DNA from: Lachnospiraceae bacterium
Lineage (GTDB): Bacteria; Bacillota; Clostridia; Lachnospirales; Lachnospiraceae
Reading direction: 5' to 3'
Assembly (NCBI GenBank): GCA_017936785.1
Contig: JAGBEV010000039.1
Coordinates: 1 to 64,000, forward strand
Length of the DNA: 64,000 nt
Shown here: positions 51,470 to 60,137 of the stretch, piece after piece
How positions within the stretch are numbered: position 1 is the first letter of the stretch
Layout of the letters: each line of letters starts with the position of its first letter
Translations under genes and position numbers: made by a program
The notes under the pieces: model-generated
Told to the model about the DNA's origin: nothing
Database searches by the model: none
The model's input: only the letters and a program-made list of their open reading frames with translations

Positions 51470-52114
51470 CTATTTGGCTGTTGTGGCTTTTATCGCACCC
51501 AAACAATGGATTCTTACTACACGGTTATCATCAGTTTCCGATATCCTCTGTAACTGCTCCAAAAAAGGTGTGACGAACTCCGTTCTGCGCTTTCCGAGAA
51601 CTCGGAAGATTTCAGGTGCTTCCATCCTGACCTTATCATCCTTATCATACAGAAGTCGCTCAAATATCGACATATGCTCCTTATAAATGTCGGGAGTGTT
51701 CGTAGCTATGTTTTCTGATGCCCAGATAAAACTTAAGCGTACCTTGGCTTCATCATCGGATGCATAGCGGAACAGGTCTGTCCAATACTGCTCAATTACA
51801 TGATAATTACCACGCCCGATTCTGCCGAGTGCATTGATCGCACGTTCCCGCAAAAGTGACTCTGTACTACCACAAAATGGAGCAATCGCCGGAACCGTAT
51901 CCTGTACTTCCAACGGGTATTCAAGCCCCATCTCGCCAAGCATCCATAGTGCCTTTGCTCGTATTTTTACAGATTCATGGGTAAGAAGAGTCGAAACATA
52001 CGGAATGTTTTCTTCCCACTTATCCTTGTCTTTTGTCAGTATTCCAAGTTCTTTATAAAGTTCTGATTCGCTCAAACAATCATCTCCAAAATCCATATCT
52101 ATCTTCCAAGCCAT
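51470..52114 (-). CDS. HEAT-repeat protein
   Basis: 214 residues, almost entirely helical pairs of HEAT type: ESVKIRAKALWMLGEMGLEY, ESLLRERAINALGRIGRGNY, DEAKVRLSFIWASENIATNT, DDKVRMEAPEIFRVLGKRRT, DNRVVRIHCLGAIKA. HEAT solenoids mediate protein or nucleic acid contacts; no enzyme motif is present. Its start overlaps the methyltransferase stop by about 16 bases (ATG 52114, or ATG 52096 with a better spaced GGAAG), so it is translated with it. Function unknown. Confidence 0.85.
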   Translation of the reverse strand: MAWKIDMDFGDDCLSESELYKELGILTKDKDKWEENIPYVSTLLTHESVKIRAKALWMLGEMGLEYPLEVQDTVPAIAPFCGSTESLLRERAINALGRIGRGNYHVIEQYWTDLFRYASDDEAKVRLSFIWASENIATNTPDIYKEHMSIFERLLYDKDDKVRMEAPEIFRVLGKRRTEFVTPFLEQLQRISETDDNRVVRIHCLGAIKATTAK

Positions 52115-54165
52115 TCTTCCTTAGTCATGGAACTCACATGGCCAGTCCGTTTTTCGTGCATCAGCGGAACATCAACGCCTTCGGTAGTCCATTGGTACTT
52201 AAAACCGACCTTTTCCTGAACACGCTTTGACTTGACATTGCCTTCGTAGTATCCGCACCACACCTTGCTCATATTGCATCCATTTCCAGGACGGTTAAAA
52301 TAGGTGTTGATTGTATATGCAGGCATTTCAGGACGAAGCCTACCGTAATATGTAGATCGACTCCCTTTCCCTGCTTTGTAACTTTCTCTGATTTGAGCAA
52401 GCCTTTGTGACGGCACACTCTCCGGGATATTCTTCCAGTTACCCCCCGGTGGAACACACTTTATTACTTGCATATCCAATTCACTCAACGAAGATGCATA
52501 GTGATTGAAAATCATGGTTTTCTTTTCTCCATCCTGACTTTTTTCTCGATACTGCCGAACAATGTTTGTTCGTTTTTCCTGCTCCAGCTTGAACGAATCT
52601 ACAATGATTTCATATTCATCTGCTGAGAGGTTGTATAGGTGCGCGACTGCCAATTCAATAGCGTCTTCGACATCTTGACCTGCCAATTGCTTATCCACTA
52701 ATTCTATAATGTTCATATCAACGGACGGTCGAGGAACACGAATCTGCTTCACGATTCCTGCTGACACGTGATTGGATACCAACATACTCCTCGCTTGATA
52801 CTCAAATATCATCGAATTCATGATTGCAAGCAGCATTTTGAGGCTTAAAAGTGTAGCTTCATCTCCATAAACCACGCCGAGAGAATTACCGCAGATGAAT
52901 CCCGGCGGCAACAATGTGGCTTTGATTCGCCGTGCTTGAGAGTCGCGTGACACATCGCGCCATACGACCTTGCTCATGAATGAACTCGGCGGTGGAATTA
53001 CCATTTCCTCATTCAAGAATAACTGATCGCTTGTAAAAGAATACCTGTCTACCATATAGCCTTTTGCAAATTCAATTTTACCAGTAGGTAACAGTTTTTC
53101 TTTTACTCTTGTTTCGTCCAATTCTCGTGTAAAACTCAATCCTGTTGCATCGCAGAATTCATCGGTCGAAGGCAGTTGCTCAAGATACATCATTATGGGG
53201 ATAGCCTCAATTCCAGTTTTTAGAGGAATGCAGAATCCTGTCCGCCTGATGTATTCAAAAACAGCTTTTTCTATCTTTTTTTCTTTGAATGTATCCTTAT
53301 CGCTATAAATCCTTACGCTAAGACTTTGATCGGTTTCTCCTCCCTTAACCACTATGGTGATGCTTGAGATATCCGCGCTGCCATAGAGCTTTAATTCAGC
53401 TGGATAATAAGAAACATTTATTACCTTGTAGTTTTCAAATATCCAACTTCTAAGTTTGCTTGAAACCTGGTCATTGAGCAAAGAAGCCGGAGAAACAATC
53501 CCACAGAAACCACTTGATTTTATTAATCTAAGTGCAACCTCGGTTCCACATCGTGCAAGATTTGTTCCCCATTTACCGAATTTTGAAGAAGGCTGCGAAA
53601 TCGGAAACGCCTCCTTCATGTAGGAATCATACTGCTCTATTGCATTACGATACCCAACCATAGCTTCTTCACCGTTACTCTTGCTAAAGAGTTTCTGAGG
53701 CTTCAAAAGACTCCATGGAGGATTCGTTACGCAGATATCGTATTTGCTGCGAAAAGCATAGTATTCTACAAATGCATCTGCTTGACGAGCATCAAGTTCA
53801 TATTTCAGTCCAACAGATTCATAAAACTGTGCTATATCGCTTTTGGCTTTATCTACAGCATTCGCATCTATGTCCCATATCGAGATGAACAAGTGCTTTG
53901 ATGATAGTTTCCCTGAATCCTGTAATTCTGAAAGCAAAGAAATAATCAGCCTTCCATCGCCGCAAAACGGATCAATAATACGCAGTTCTGAGGAAAAGGT
54001 GTCGCACACATAACGTTTGCTTAACAATCCCATCATGCTTTCCGCTATATCATAATCGGTATAAAATTTACCGAGGAGTTTCTCGTCTTCAAAATCAGAC
54101 TGCGTAAACTCATCAACGAACTGATAATAGTCTGAACTTATTTCGTGTGGGGTTTTAATTGGCAT
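52099..54165 (-). CDS. Chimeric DNA methyltransferase (N6-adenine MTase with m5C-MTase and GNAT tails)
   Basis: 688 residues. Residues 1-330: gamma-type N6-adenine methyltransferase with the SAM motif RIIDPFCGDGRLIISLL and the catalytic NPPW (VTNPPWSLLKP); residues ~330-550 carry a specificity-like region. Residues 558-633 match instead the target-recognition end of cytosine-5 methyltransferases (PPGGNWKNIPE, YYGRLRPEMPAYTINT, NRPGNGC) but no catalytic PC or ENV motif is present. Residues 634-688 match the C-terminus of a GNAT acetyltransferase (YYEGNVKSKRVQEKVGFKYQ, MTKEEWL). So one frame joins pieces of three families. No nuclease gene adjoins. GGAGG lies nine bases upstream. Confidence 0.85.
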   Translation of the reverse strand: MPIKTPHEISSDYYQFVDEFTQSDFEDEKLLGKFYTDYDIAESMMGLLSKRYVCDTFSSELRIIDPFCGDGRLIISLLSELQDSGKLSSKHLFISIWDIDANAVDKAKSDIAQFYESVGLKYELDARQADAFVEYYAFRSKYDICVTNPPWSLLKPQKLFSKSNGEEAMVGYRNAIEQYDSYMKEAFPISQPSSKFGKWGTNLARCGTEVALRLIKSSGFCGIVSPASLLNDQVSSKLRSWIFENYKVINVSYYPAELKLYGSADISSITIVVKGGETDQSLSVRIYSDKDTFKEKKIEKAVFEYIRRTGFCIPLKTGIEAIPIMMYLEQLPSTDEFCDATGLSFTRELDETRVKEKLLPTGKIEFAKGYMVDRYSFTSDQLFLNEEMVIPPPSSFMSKVVWRDVSRDSQARRIKATLLPPGFICGNSLGVVYGDEATLLSLKMLLAIMNSMIFEYQARSMLVSNHVSAGIVKQIRVPRPSVDMNIIELVDKQLAGQDVEDAIELAVAHLYNLSADEYEIIVDSFKLEQEKRTNIVRQYREKSQDGEKKTMIFNHYASSLSELDMQVIKCVPPGGNWKNIPESVPSQRLAQIRESYKAGKGSRSTYYGRLRPEMPAYTINTYFNRPGNGCNMSKVWCGYYEGNVKSKRVQEKVGFKYQWTTEGVDVPLMHEKRTGHVSSMTKEEWLGR

Positions 54166-54196
54166 TTCTCAATTCCTCCCAAGCATAGTTATTTCA

Positions 54197-54391
54197 TCAG
54201 TCCATTGCACTTTTTCCGCTGGATACCCAATTGTCTAATTCCGAGCATTTGAATTTCCACTGTTTGCCTATTTTATGTGCAGGGATGTCCTTACCCTTCC
54301 TGATCCAATCGCGGATGGTTCCCGGCTTAACGCCCAGGTACTCCGCCGCTTCATCTATGCTTATCCATTTGTCGTTTCCGATCTCTGCCAT
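54197..54391 (-). CDS. Excisionase-type helix-turn-helix protein
   Basis: 64 residues: WISIDEAAEYLGVKPGTIRDW and the PAHKIGKQWKFKCSELDNWV wing of the MerR/AlpA-like HTH_17 family, common as phage or element excisionases and as small regulators upstream of restriction-modification genes. The ATG at 54391 has GGAGG seven bases upstream. It is the first gene after the promoter at 54433-54461 and precedes the methyltransferase by 31 bases. Confidence 0.9.
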   Translation of the reverse strand: MAEIGNDKWISIDEAAEYLGVKPGTIRDWIRKGKDIPAHKIGKQWKFKCSELDNWVSSGKSAMD

Positions 54392-54432
54392 TTCAGCACC
54401 TCCGAACAAACAAAGTACATCAAGTCTATCAT

Positions 54433-54461
54433 ATTATAGCAGATTTCGGCTTTGTTTTCAA
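54433..54461 (-). promoter_or_regulatory. Promoter of the insertion's operon
   Basis: TTGAAA (54456-54461), 17-base spacer, TATAAT (54433-54438), about 45 bases upstream of the HTH gene. Confidence 0.75.
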
Positions 54462-54795
54462 TAGGTTTCCTGTCGTTTTCTGTTGTTTTTTATCATTTGC
54501 CTGTGTCCTATAAATTGCTCTGATCATCAGAAAAGTCAACCGGTTTCGGCGATAATTGGCACAGACGACAATCTGCACACCCTCATAACGAAGTGTTTTG
54601 TCAATCGTTACGGGACAAGGCTTTTCGTTATATGCGTGTGCAAGTTCAAACAGTCTGCACACCCCTCGCTGCTGGACAAGAGGTATCTCCGGCGCTGGCA
54701 GGCAAAAAAATAAGCCTTCTGCACACCCCTCGGTGTGAGAAAGGCGGTAATTCCTATGTATCGTAAAACGCCCTAACGAAAACGAGCAGAAATCC
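54462..54795. other. Right end region of the insertion
   Basis: Non-coding or relic DNA. It holds TGCACACCC(C)TC at 54574, 54656 and 54720, and TAACGA/CGTTA-type motifs near 54586, 54604, 54625 and 54774, matching those in the left end. A 77-codon minus-strand frame (54429-54662) has no ribosome binding site and overlaps the promoter, so it is not called as a gene. Confidence 0.5.
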
Positions 54796-54804
54796 TTGTA
54801 TCAA
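54796..54804 (-). repeat. Right terminal inverted repeat of the insertion
   Basis: TTGTATCAA, exact inverse of 51304-51312; it directly adjoins the broken host gene. Confidence 0.5.
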
Positions 54805-55101
54805 TCACGCAACGGCTTCATCCCATATAGTGTCATTTAAAAACCTCTCATCCAGCCCGCTGATATTGTCCATGACTGTTACATCCTTTACCTTTACCTG
54901 TAAGGTAATATTCTCTCCTTCAGATGTCATCCCGATATCAAAAGTATCAGATTTTAAAGTATGTAATTTTTCAAACGCCCTGGCTATAGTCTCGCAAATG
55001 GCATCCCCACAGTCTGCATCGTTATTTAACAATGATTTCGCTACACGATAGAGGGATTCCTGCGATTCCAAGATCAGGCTGCCCAGTTGTTGTTTATTCA
55101 T
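54805..55101 (-). pseudogene. Fused ECF sigma/anti-sigma remnant
   Basis: 98 codons. The first ~52 residues (LILESQESLYRVAKSLLNND, ETIARAFEKLHTLKSD) match region 2 of the intact ECF sigma factor at 56304-56804; then the sequence jumps to an extracytoplasmic beta domain (GENITLQVKVKDVTVMDNIS) that continues at 51303 beyond the insertion. A deletion must have joined sigma to anti-sigma before the insertion. GAAAGGA lies upstream and an ECF-type promoter at 55144-55173. Confidence 0.8.
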
Positions 55102-55143
55102 AAGTGTCCTTTCTAAAACCGCGGTTTGTTTTGCTTTACATAG

Positions 55144-55173
55144 ATTAGACGCATTTGAAAAGGATTTGGTCCC
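55144..55173 (-). promoter_or_regulatory. ECF-type promoter before the sigma remnant
   Basis: GGACC-16-CGTCTAAT read on the minus strand. Spacing and -10 match the element upstream of the intact sigma gene. Confidence 0.6.
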
Positions 55174-55183
55174 GTATAGTTTT

Positions 55184-56323
55184 TTATTTCAATTCCAATG
55201 CAGCGCATTCTTCCAGAGGCGTCTCTGCATCGCCTAAAAGCACTGCCGTTACTCTTTCCGGCTGGATAACTGTAGAAAGGGCAATTTGCCAAATATCTGT
55301 ACCGGCTTCTTTATCCCAGTATCCGCTCATACCGTTTTGTCCGCATAAAATCCTTTCCCCATCATCATATACAAATCCCCGCAGCTGCAATTCATATACA
55401 AAAACATCTTCCTCGTCCGGGTAAACATTTTCGATCATTTCCATCTCTTCATTCAGGTCAAAGGTAAGCACCGCAGAGATCGGAGAGATTTCGACTTCCT
55501 TTAATGTCACAGGATAGCCTTGGATTATAACCTGTTTTCCGACTTTATGTACCTGGGTTGTGGCTTCTGTCTGCTCTCCCAAGGGAATGGTCAGTTTCCA
55601 TGTTCCATCCACCACATGGGCAGTTTCCACATCATCTTCATAGGTATAATAAACAAACTCTCCTAATTCCAGTTCAATACTGTCTTCGTTCCATTCCCTG
55701 CCTATAGCTTTTAATGCATTGATTTCATAATAGCCCTGATGTGTCATTTCCTCCTCATTTGCTGCAGATGTTCCTTCTGCAAAGCCGGCACCTAAATTAT
55801 CAAAAGCTTCCGTATCCTTTGTGATCACTTTCCAGGTATCAAAACCGGAATTTGAGTTGATCAGTGCATTTTCCGTTTCCACATCCAACAAAATATAAAC
55901 CCTGTTGTCATCCTGAAGAGTCTGTACTGCCGATACTGTAATTCCCTGGTCTGTAGCCGAGTCCATCTGTTCTACTGCAACATTGTTTGCCACCATTTCA
56001 TTTTGGACTTCCTGAGAAGGGTTATCAAAATACGCCACCGCCTTTTCATTCCACTGAAACAATTCTGCTGCCGCAACCGTTGTCCCAAACATGGCAGCCA
56101 ATGCCGCTGCTGCCCAGATAATTCTTCTTTTCTTTATTTTCATAGCATTTTCTCCCTTTTCACTCTTCACAAAATTTGTTTCCTCAAGGTTTTCCAATGT
56201 TTCCATGACCATGGCATGAACATTATCCGGAACCTCCGGAAATTCTCCATCAATCCGGTTTTCTTCATGAAAATCCCTTATCTTCTTTATCTTTGTGCCC
56301 TTATTATGCATTTCCATATTCAT
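55184..56323 (-). CDS. DUF4179-type anti-sigma factor
   Basis: 379 residues. Cytoplasmic ~70-residue N-terminus, one membrane helix (RRIIWAAAALAAMFGTTVAA) and a ~290-residue outer domain (AVQTLQDDNRVYILLDVETE, LKAIGREWNEDSIELELGEF). Such DUF4179 proteins pair with ECF sigma factors and hold them at the membrane until a signal arrives. The gene overlaps the sigma gene by 20 bases. The older copy of this pair survives as the broken genes at 50772 and 54805. Confidence 0.88.
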   Translation of the reverse strand: MNMEMHNKGTKIKKIRDFHEENRIDGEFPEVPDNVHAMVMETLENLEETNFVKSEKGENAMKIKKRRIIWAAAALAAMFGTTVAAAELFQWNEKAVAYFDNPSQEVQNEMVANNVAVEQMDSATDQGITVSAVQTLQDDNRVYILLDVETENALINSNSGFDTWKVITKDTEAFDNLGAGFAEGTSAANEEEMTHQGYYEINALKAIGREWNEDSIELELGEFVYYTYEDDVETAHVVDGTWKLTIPLGEQTEATTQVHKVGKQVIIQGYPVTLKEVEISPISAVLTFDLNEEMEMIENVYPDEEDVFVYELQLRGFVYDDGERILCGQNGMSGYWDKEAGTDIWQIALSTVIQPERVTAVLLGDAETPLEECAALELK

Positions 56324-56804
56324 ACACTCCTTTCAGCCTGACTTTTAAAAGATTCCTGCTCCGGTACAGCCGCGTCTTTACATTCTGCTGGGAAATTTCC
56401 AACATCCTTGCGATTTCTTTTACGGAATATCCTTCCACATAATGAAGGACAAAGGGAATCCGGTACTTTTCCTGCAGATTCATCACTTCCAGAAAGACCT
56501 CCGACTCCTCTTTATCCTCCATGGCAAGATATTCTTCCGGAAATTGTCCTTCCATGTATTCCTCATAGGAAACTGTGGCTTTTTTCTCACGGATCATCTG
56601 ATAGCACTGATTCATTAGGATCTTAATAAGCCATGTCTTAAAATAAGCTTCGTTTTTCAACGTATGTAATTTGCTGTAAGCAGAAAGAATGGCATTCTGC
56701 ATGGCATCCGCACAATCCTCATCATTGCCGAGAATCGACTTTGCAATGTGATACATGCTCTTTTCCGCCTTTAGCACTTCCCTTGTAAATGCTTCTTTAT
56801 CCAT
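56304..56804 (-). CDS. ECF RNA polymerase sigma factor
   Basis: 166 residues. Region 2 (MYHIAKSILGNDEDCADAMQ, YFKTWLIKILMNQCYQMIRE) and region 4 (IPFVLHYVEGYSVKEIARML, ISQQNVKTRLYRSRNLLK). Of the SigV/SigM-like RsiV- or DUF4179-controlled group. ATG at 56804 with AAAGGA upstream; the frame is open to 56861 but without a start signal. An ECF-type promoter at 56862-56892 suggests positive autoregulation. Confidence 0.93.
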   Translation of the reverse strand: MDKEAFTREVLKAEKSMYHIAKSILGNDEDCADAMQNAILSAYSKLHTLKNEAYFKTWLIKILMNQCYQMIREKKATVSYEEYMEGQFPEEYLAMEDKEESEVFLEVMNLQEKYRIPFVLHYVEGYSVKEIARMLEISQQNVKTRLYRSRNLLKVRLKGVYEYGNA

Positions 56805-56861
56805 CTTTTTCCTTTCCGTTTTTTGTTTAGTTTTAATTCGATCGAATGTTTTTTTACACAA

Positions 56862-56892
56862 ATTAGATGATAAAAATTATAAAAAGGTTACA
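56862..56892 (-). promoter_or_regulatory. ECF-type promoter of the sigma/anti-sigma operon
   Basis: TGTAACC-16-CATCTAAT on the minus strand, matching GTAACC/CGTC-type ECF promoters and the element at 55144-55173 in spacing. Confidence 0.65.
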
Positions 56893-56961
56893 AAAAAATA
56901 AGGAGACATTGCAATAAAATAAATTTGATCCATAATCAATTTATTTTACTGCAACATCTCC
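56889..56961 (-). terminator. Terminator of the 57007 gene
   Basis: About 24-bp imperfect stem GGAGA..TGCA.TAAAATAAATT with its complement, 12-base loop, then TTATTTTTTTG on the minus strand. Unusually long and AT-rich. Confidence 0.75.
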
Positions 56962-57006
56962 ACCAAACAACTGATACATATTTTTTCGGAATGAATAAAG
57001 ATATTA

Positions 57007-58371
57007 TCAAATTCCCTCTTTATAGCTTGTAACCAGCAGCTTTAACAATTCCTCCTGGGGTACTAAATCATCTTCCGCTAACTGAAACCATGAAAATGCT
57101 ACTTTTTTCTCTGTCATGCCAGCCGTGTAATCAGCATAAAGTCTTTCCCATGCCGATTCATCAATGACCGTTTTCTCTTGACCAAAGCTATAATAAATAT
57201 TCTTTTCTCCTTCCGGCTGATTGCCATCATAATGTGTAATACGTACTGCCTCATTATGTATCACACCGTCCTTTAAAAAGAAAAATCCATCTGTATTATA
57301 ACAGTTCAGATATCCTGATCTTTCCACATTTCTTGCCCCATAATATATGGTTCCATCCTGATCCACATATGCAGAAAATTCCAAAAAATCCAGATCAAAT
57401 TCTGCATTTTTATCATAATACTGCTGCTTTAGTTCACATATCCCGTCCCCAGATTCATTTACCTGATAAAAATGATTTTCCGAATATCGTCCCGATCCAG
57501 CCTCAACCTTTGTTAATAGTTCCAGTTTACCATCCCAATCCAGATCATATACGGCATAGGAACATGCATAAGGTCCCATGTCCTGATACTTCCATTCTTC
57601 AAAGGTTTCTGCAAAGATCTCCAGCTGTAATAATATATCATCATTGATGCCGTAATATCCTACAAAGTCCACAATGGTCATAATATACAGACATTTTATC
57701 TCTTCTTCCTGAACATTTCCTGAATAATATTCTTTAATGTCATCCAATGTTACGCCGTCATCTTCCGTCAGATAAAATTCCCGATACTCTTCTCCGTTTT
57801 CGCCTGTATTTTCAAAGATCTTCAAATATGGGAAAGTCCATTCTTCATATGCAGCCCCATTGCCTCTGAAAGCATCCCGGGAATAATCAGCTGCCATATA
57901 GAAGTCTTCCCCATTATAGTTCAAATAGTAGAGAACGGCATCCCCTTCTACCGTAAATTGAATAATATCCATCTCTGCCGGCTTTTTCTGCTCTACATTT
58001 TCCAGAAAGTCTTCCAGATAGACAGTTCCCCACTTTTCTTTTCCATGTACAACCACATATGCCTCGGAATAGAGCAATTCCTCATAATCATTGGAATATT
58101 GGGACAGGTGTTCTTTGATCGTCTCCGGGTTTCTTTCTCTGATCGAGCTTTCCTCAGCATCCCATAATTTTTCCGGCTCTTCTCCCTCAGAATCCGGCAG
58201 CGCATCAGCAGAAATTTCCTGCTGCAGTTCTTCCCTCACCAGTTTTTCTTCCATCTGAAATTCTTCTGACAATTTGTTATCTCCCATTGCTTTTACCCCA
58301 AACCATATTGCCGCACCCACACCACATGCTGTCAAGATTCCAAGGGATATGAAAATCAATTTCTTCTTCAT
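57007..58371 (-). CDS. Membrane-anchored extracytoplasmic protein, paralogue A
   Basis: 454 residues. N-terminal anchor helix (LIFISLGILTACGVGAAIWF), then a ~430-residue outer domain rich in Asp/Glu/Tyr. The motif YDLDWDGKLELLTKV resembles a calcium-binding D-x-D-x-D-G loop of FG-GAP/dockerin type, followed by YSENHFYQVNESGDGICELK. No catalytic motif was recognised. The neighbour at 58459 has the same plan and shares the calcium-loop region, so the two are tandem paralogues. Function unknown. Confidence 0.75.
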   Translation of the reverse strand: MKKKLIFISLGILTACGVGAAIWFGVKAMGDNKLSEEFQMEEKLVREELQQEISADALPDSEGEEPEKLWDAEESSIRERNPETIKEHLSQYSNDYEELLYSEAYVVVHGKEKWGTVYLEDFLENVEQKKPAEMDIIQFTVEGDAVLYYLNYNGEDFYMAADYSRDAFRGNGAAYEEWTFPYLKIFENTGENGEEYREFYLTEDDGVTLDDIKEYYSGNVQEEEIKCLYIMTIVDFVGYYGINDDILLQLEIFAETFEEWKYQDMGPYACSYAVYDLDWDGKLELLTKVEAGSGRYSENHFYQVNESGDGICELKQQYYDKNAEFDLDFLEFSAYVDQDGTIYYGARNVERSGYLNCYNTDGFFFLKDGVIHNEAVRITHYDGNQPEGEKNIYYSFGQEKTVIDESAWERLYADYTAGMTEKKVAFSWFQLAEDDLVPQEELLKLLVTSYKEGI

Positions 58372-58458
58372 GATATGTTTCCCACCTTTTATTTCCGATT
58401 ACAGAACTAACATTATTATACCAGTTATACGAACGGCATGAAGCATTTTTATGGCACT

Positions 58459-60036
58459 TTAATATTTTCCCTTTTGATAACTTAAGATCAGCTTAAACAA
58501 TATTTCCTTCTGCGATGCATTCTCTTCAAGAGTAAACCAGTATTGGCACACATATTTTTTCACTTTACCAGCATAATATTCCTCTTTCAATACATCAAAT
58601 TCACTTTTATCGACTTTCTCCTGCGCATACTGTCCATTCATCCTAAATGAAGTCATATCATAATAGTCGTGCTCTGTTTCCTCTTTTGAATAAAACGTTC
58701 TGAAAGCACAAACCGGAATATTTTCTACACGCCCGTCTTCTATGTAAAAATAACCATAATAGCTCCAATATAAAGAATCGTTTATTTTGATGTTGTTTTC
58801 TGCATAATAATAAATCTTTCCCGTATCAGGATCACACCAGGCACTCCTCCCCCAGTCTAAATCAAACTCATCTCCCTTTTCCCCATAGTAGTTCTGATCT
58901 AATTCCACAATATGATCACCATCTGCATGAAAAAAATGATTTTCCGTATACTGGTTATTCCTTTTAGTGCTGACTAACAGCTCCAGTATACCATCCTGAT
59001 TAAAATCATAGATACAATACTTTGTTTCTGCCCATTTTTTCCACTCATCTGCATGATATGCAAAAGTTTCAAGCTGTTCAAAGGCACTGGGAATCTGCTC
59101 CTCATTCCTTTCATCCTCCCGGGGAACTTCATACCATTCCACATAGTCCGCTGTCTGTTCCATTTCCTTTTGCCATTGCTCATATTCTTCCGATGTTACC
59201 TGTTGGATACCAATGTAATAATCCGAATAATCGCTTCCCCCCAGTTCTTTTTCTACAAACATCCCATTTTCAAAAAAAATAGAATAGTACTCTGTATTTC
59301 CTGCGCCTCCGGATTTCGTATGTATTCCATTTTTCTGAGTACCGCCAAAGCTTCGAATTCCGAAATCAATACCATATACCTGATTATTTTCCCGATGCAG
59401 AGCTAAAATATCAATATAATTCATAACACAAATAACCATCTCAAGCTCCCCATCTCCATCCATATCCATAAAGCTGATTTCCCGCATCCAGTCTCTTCTG
59501 TATTCTTCCCCGAATATGGAATATATCCATTCTTCTAACGTTGTAAGCTGCATATCCGGGTATCTGAAGTAGTTATATCCATCTTGTATATATTGCTCCA
59601 TGCTGCCATCCATACTTTCAGCGCAATAAAATGCCTCTTCTCCCCGCAGGACCGGTAAATACTCTTTTAGCGCTTCCTTTTCCTTACTGTTTAGCACTTC
59701 ACTTATCTGTCCGTATGCTTCTCCGTACCATGAATTATAGTACGTAAGCTCCTGTTGCACCTGAATCTCATCAACAATTTCCCATAACGGCTCTCTTTCA
59801 CGCACACTTAATTTCCATTCTTTATTATCAATTTCGGTACTGTTTATTTCTAATATTTCTGTTGCTGTTATTTTTGCTGCTATTTCTTTTTCAATATGAT
59901 TCCCTTTTATATTTTCTCCTGTCTCATTTATGTTTTCCTTTTCTAAACTGTTATTTCCTGCATAAATGGTCAAAAATATTACAAATATAAAAAGTACTGC
60001 TGCATTTAAAATTCTTTTGTAATTATGTGTTTTCAT
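58459..60036 (-). CDS. Membrane-anchored extracytoplasmic protein, paralogue B
   Basis: About 525 residues. Anchor helix ILNAAVLFIFVIFLTIYAG; outer domain with two calcium-like loops (FMDMDGDGELEMVICVMN and YDFNQDGILELLVSTKRN), each followed by strands as in FG-GAP or VCBS-type repeats, and YTENHFFHADGDHIVELDQN matching paralogue A. C-terminal TFYSKEETEHDYYD.. region unmatched. ATG 60036 preferred over an in-frame GTG at 60060. Unknown role; an extracellular sensor or binding protein is plausible. Confidence 0.75.
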   Translation of the reverse strand: MKTHNYKRILNAAVLFIFVIFLTIYAGNNSLEKENINETGENIKGNHIEKEIAAKITATEILEINSTEIDNKEWKLSVREREPLWEIVDEIQVQQELTYYNSWYGEAYGQISEVLNSKEKEALKEYLPVLRGEEAFYCAESMDGSMEQYIQDGYNYFRYPDMQLTTLEEWIYSIFGEEYRRDWMREISFMDMDGDGELEMVICVMNYIDILALHRENNQVYGIDFGIRSFGGTQKNGIHTKSGGAGNTEYYSIFFENGMFVEKELGGSDYSDYYIGIQQVTSEEYEQWQKEMEQTADYVEWYEVPREDERNEEQIPSAFEQLETFAYHADEWKKWAETKYCIYDFNQDGILELLVSTKRNNQYTENHFFHADGDHIVELDQNYYGEKGDEFDLDWGRSAWCDPDTGKIYYYAENNIKINDSLYWSYYGYFYIEDGRVENIPVCAFRTFYSKEETEHDYYDMTSFRMNGQYAQEKVDKSEFDVLKEEYYAGKVKKYVCQYWFTLEENASQKEILFKLILSYQKGKY

Positions 60037-60137
60037 ATGCTTCTCATCTTTCTTTTGCACTCATTATTTTTCAATGCAAAGATACTTTGCGTGACATTTT
60101 CTTATAAAACAGCTACTATACTTGTGAGGTGAACGCT

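Larger units (their letters stand above)
51304..54804 (-). mobile_element. 3.5-kb insertion carrying HTH, methyltransferase chimera and HEAT genes
   Basis: Bounded by a perfect 9-bp inverted repeat, TTGATACAA (51304-51312) and TTGTATCAA (54796-54804), and lying exactly between two halves of one gene. Both ends carry several TAACGA/TAACGG-type motifs and TGCACACCCCTC motifs. No transposase or integrase gene is inside, so it is non-autonomous, a cassette, or a remnant. No clear target duplication was read. The bounds are inferred from the broken host gene plus the inverted repeat. Confidence 0.6.

Noticed and set aside
54429..54662. 77-codon minus-strand ORF at the right end of the insertion
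   Set aside because: Partly protein-like but has no start signal, contains repeated end motifs and overlaps the promoter of the HTH gene; kept as relic DNA.
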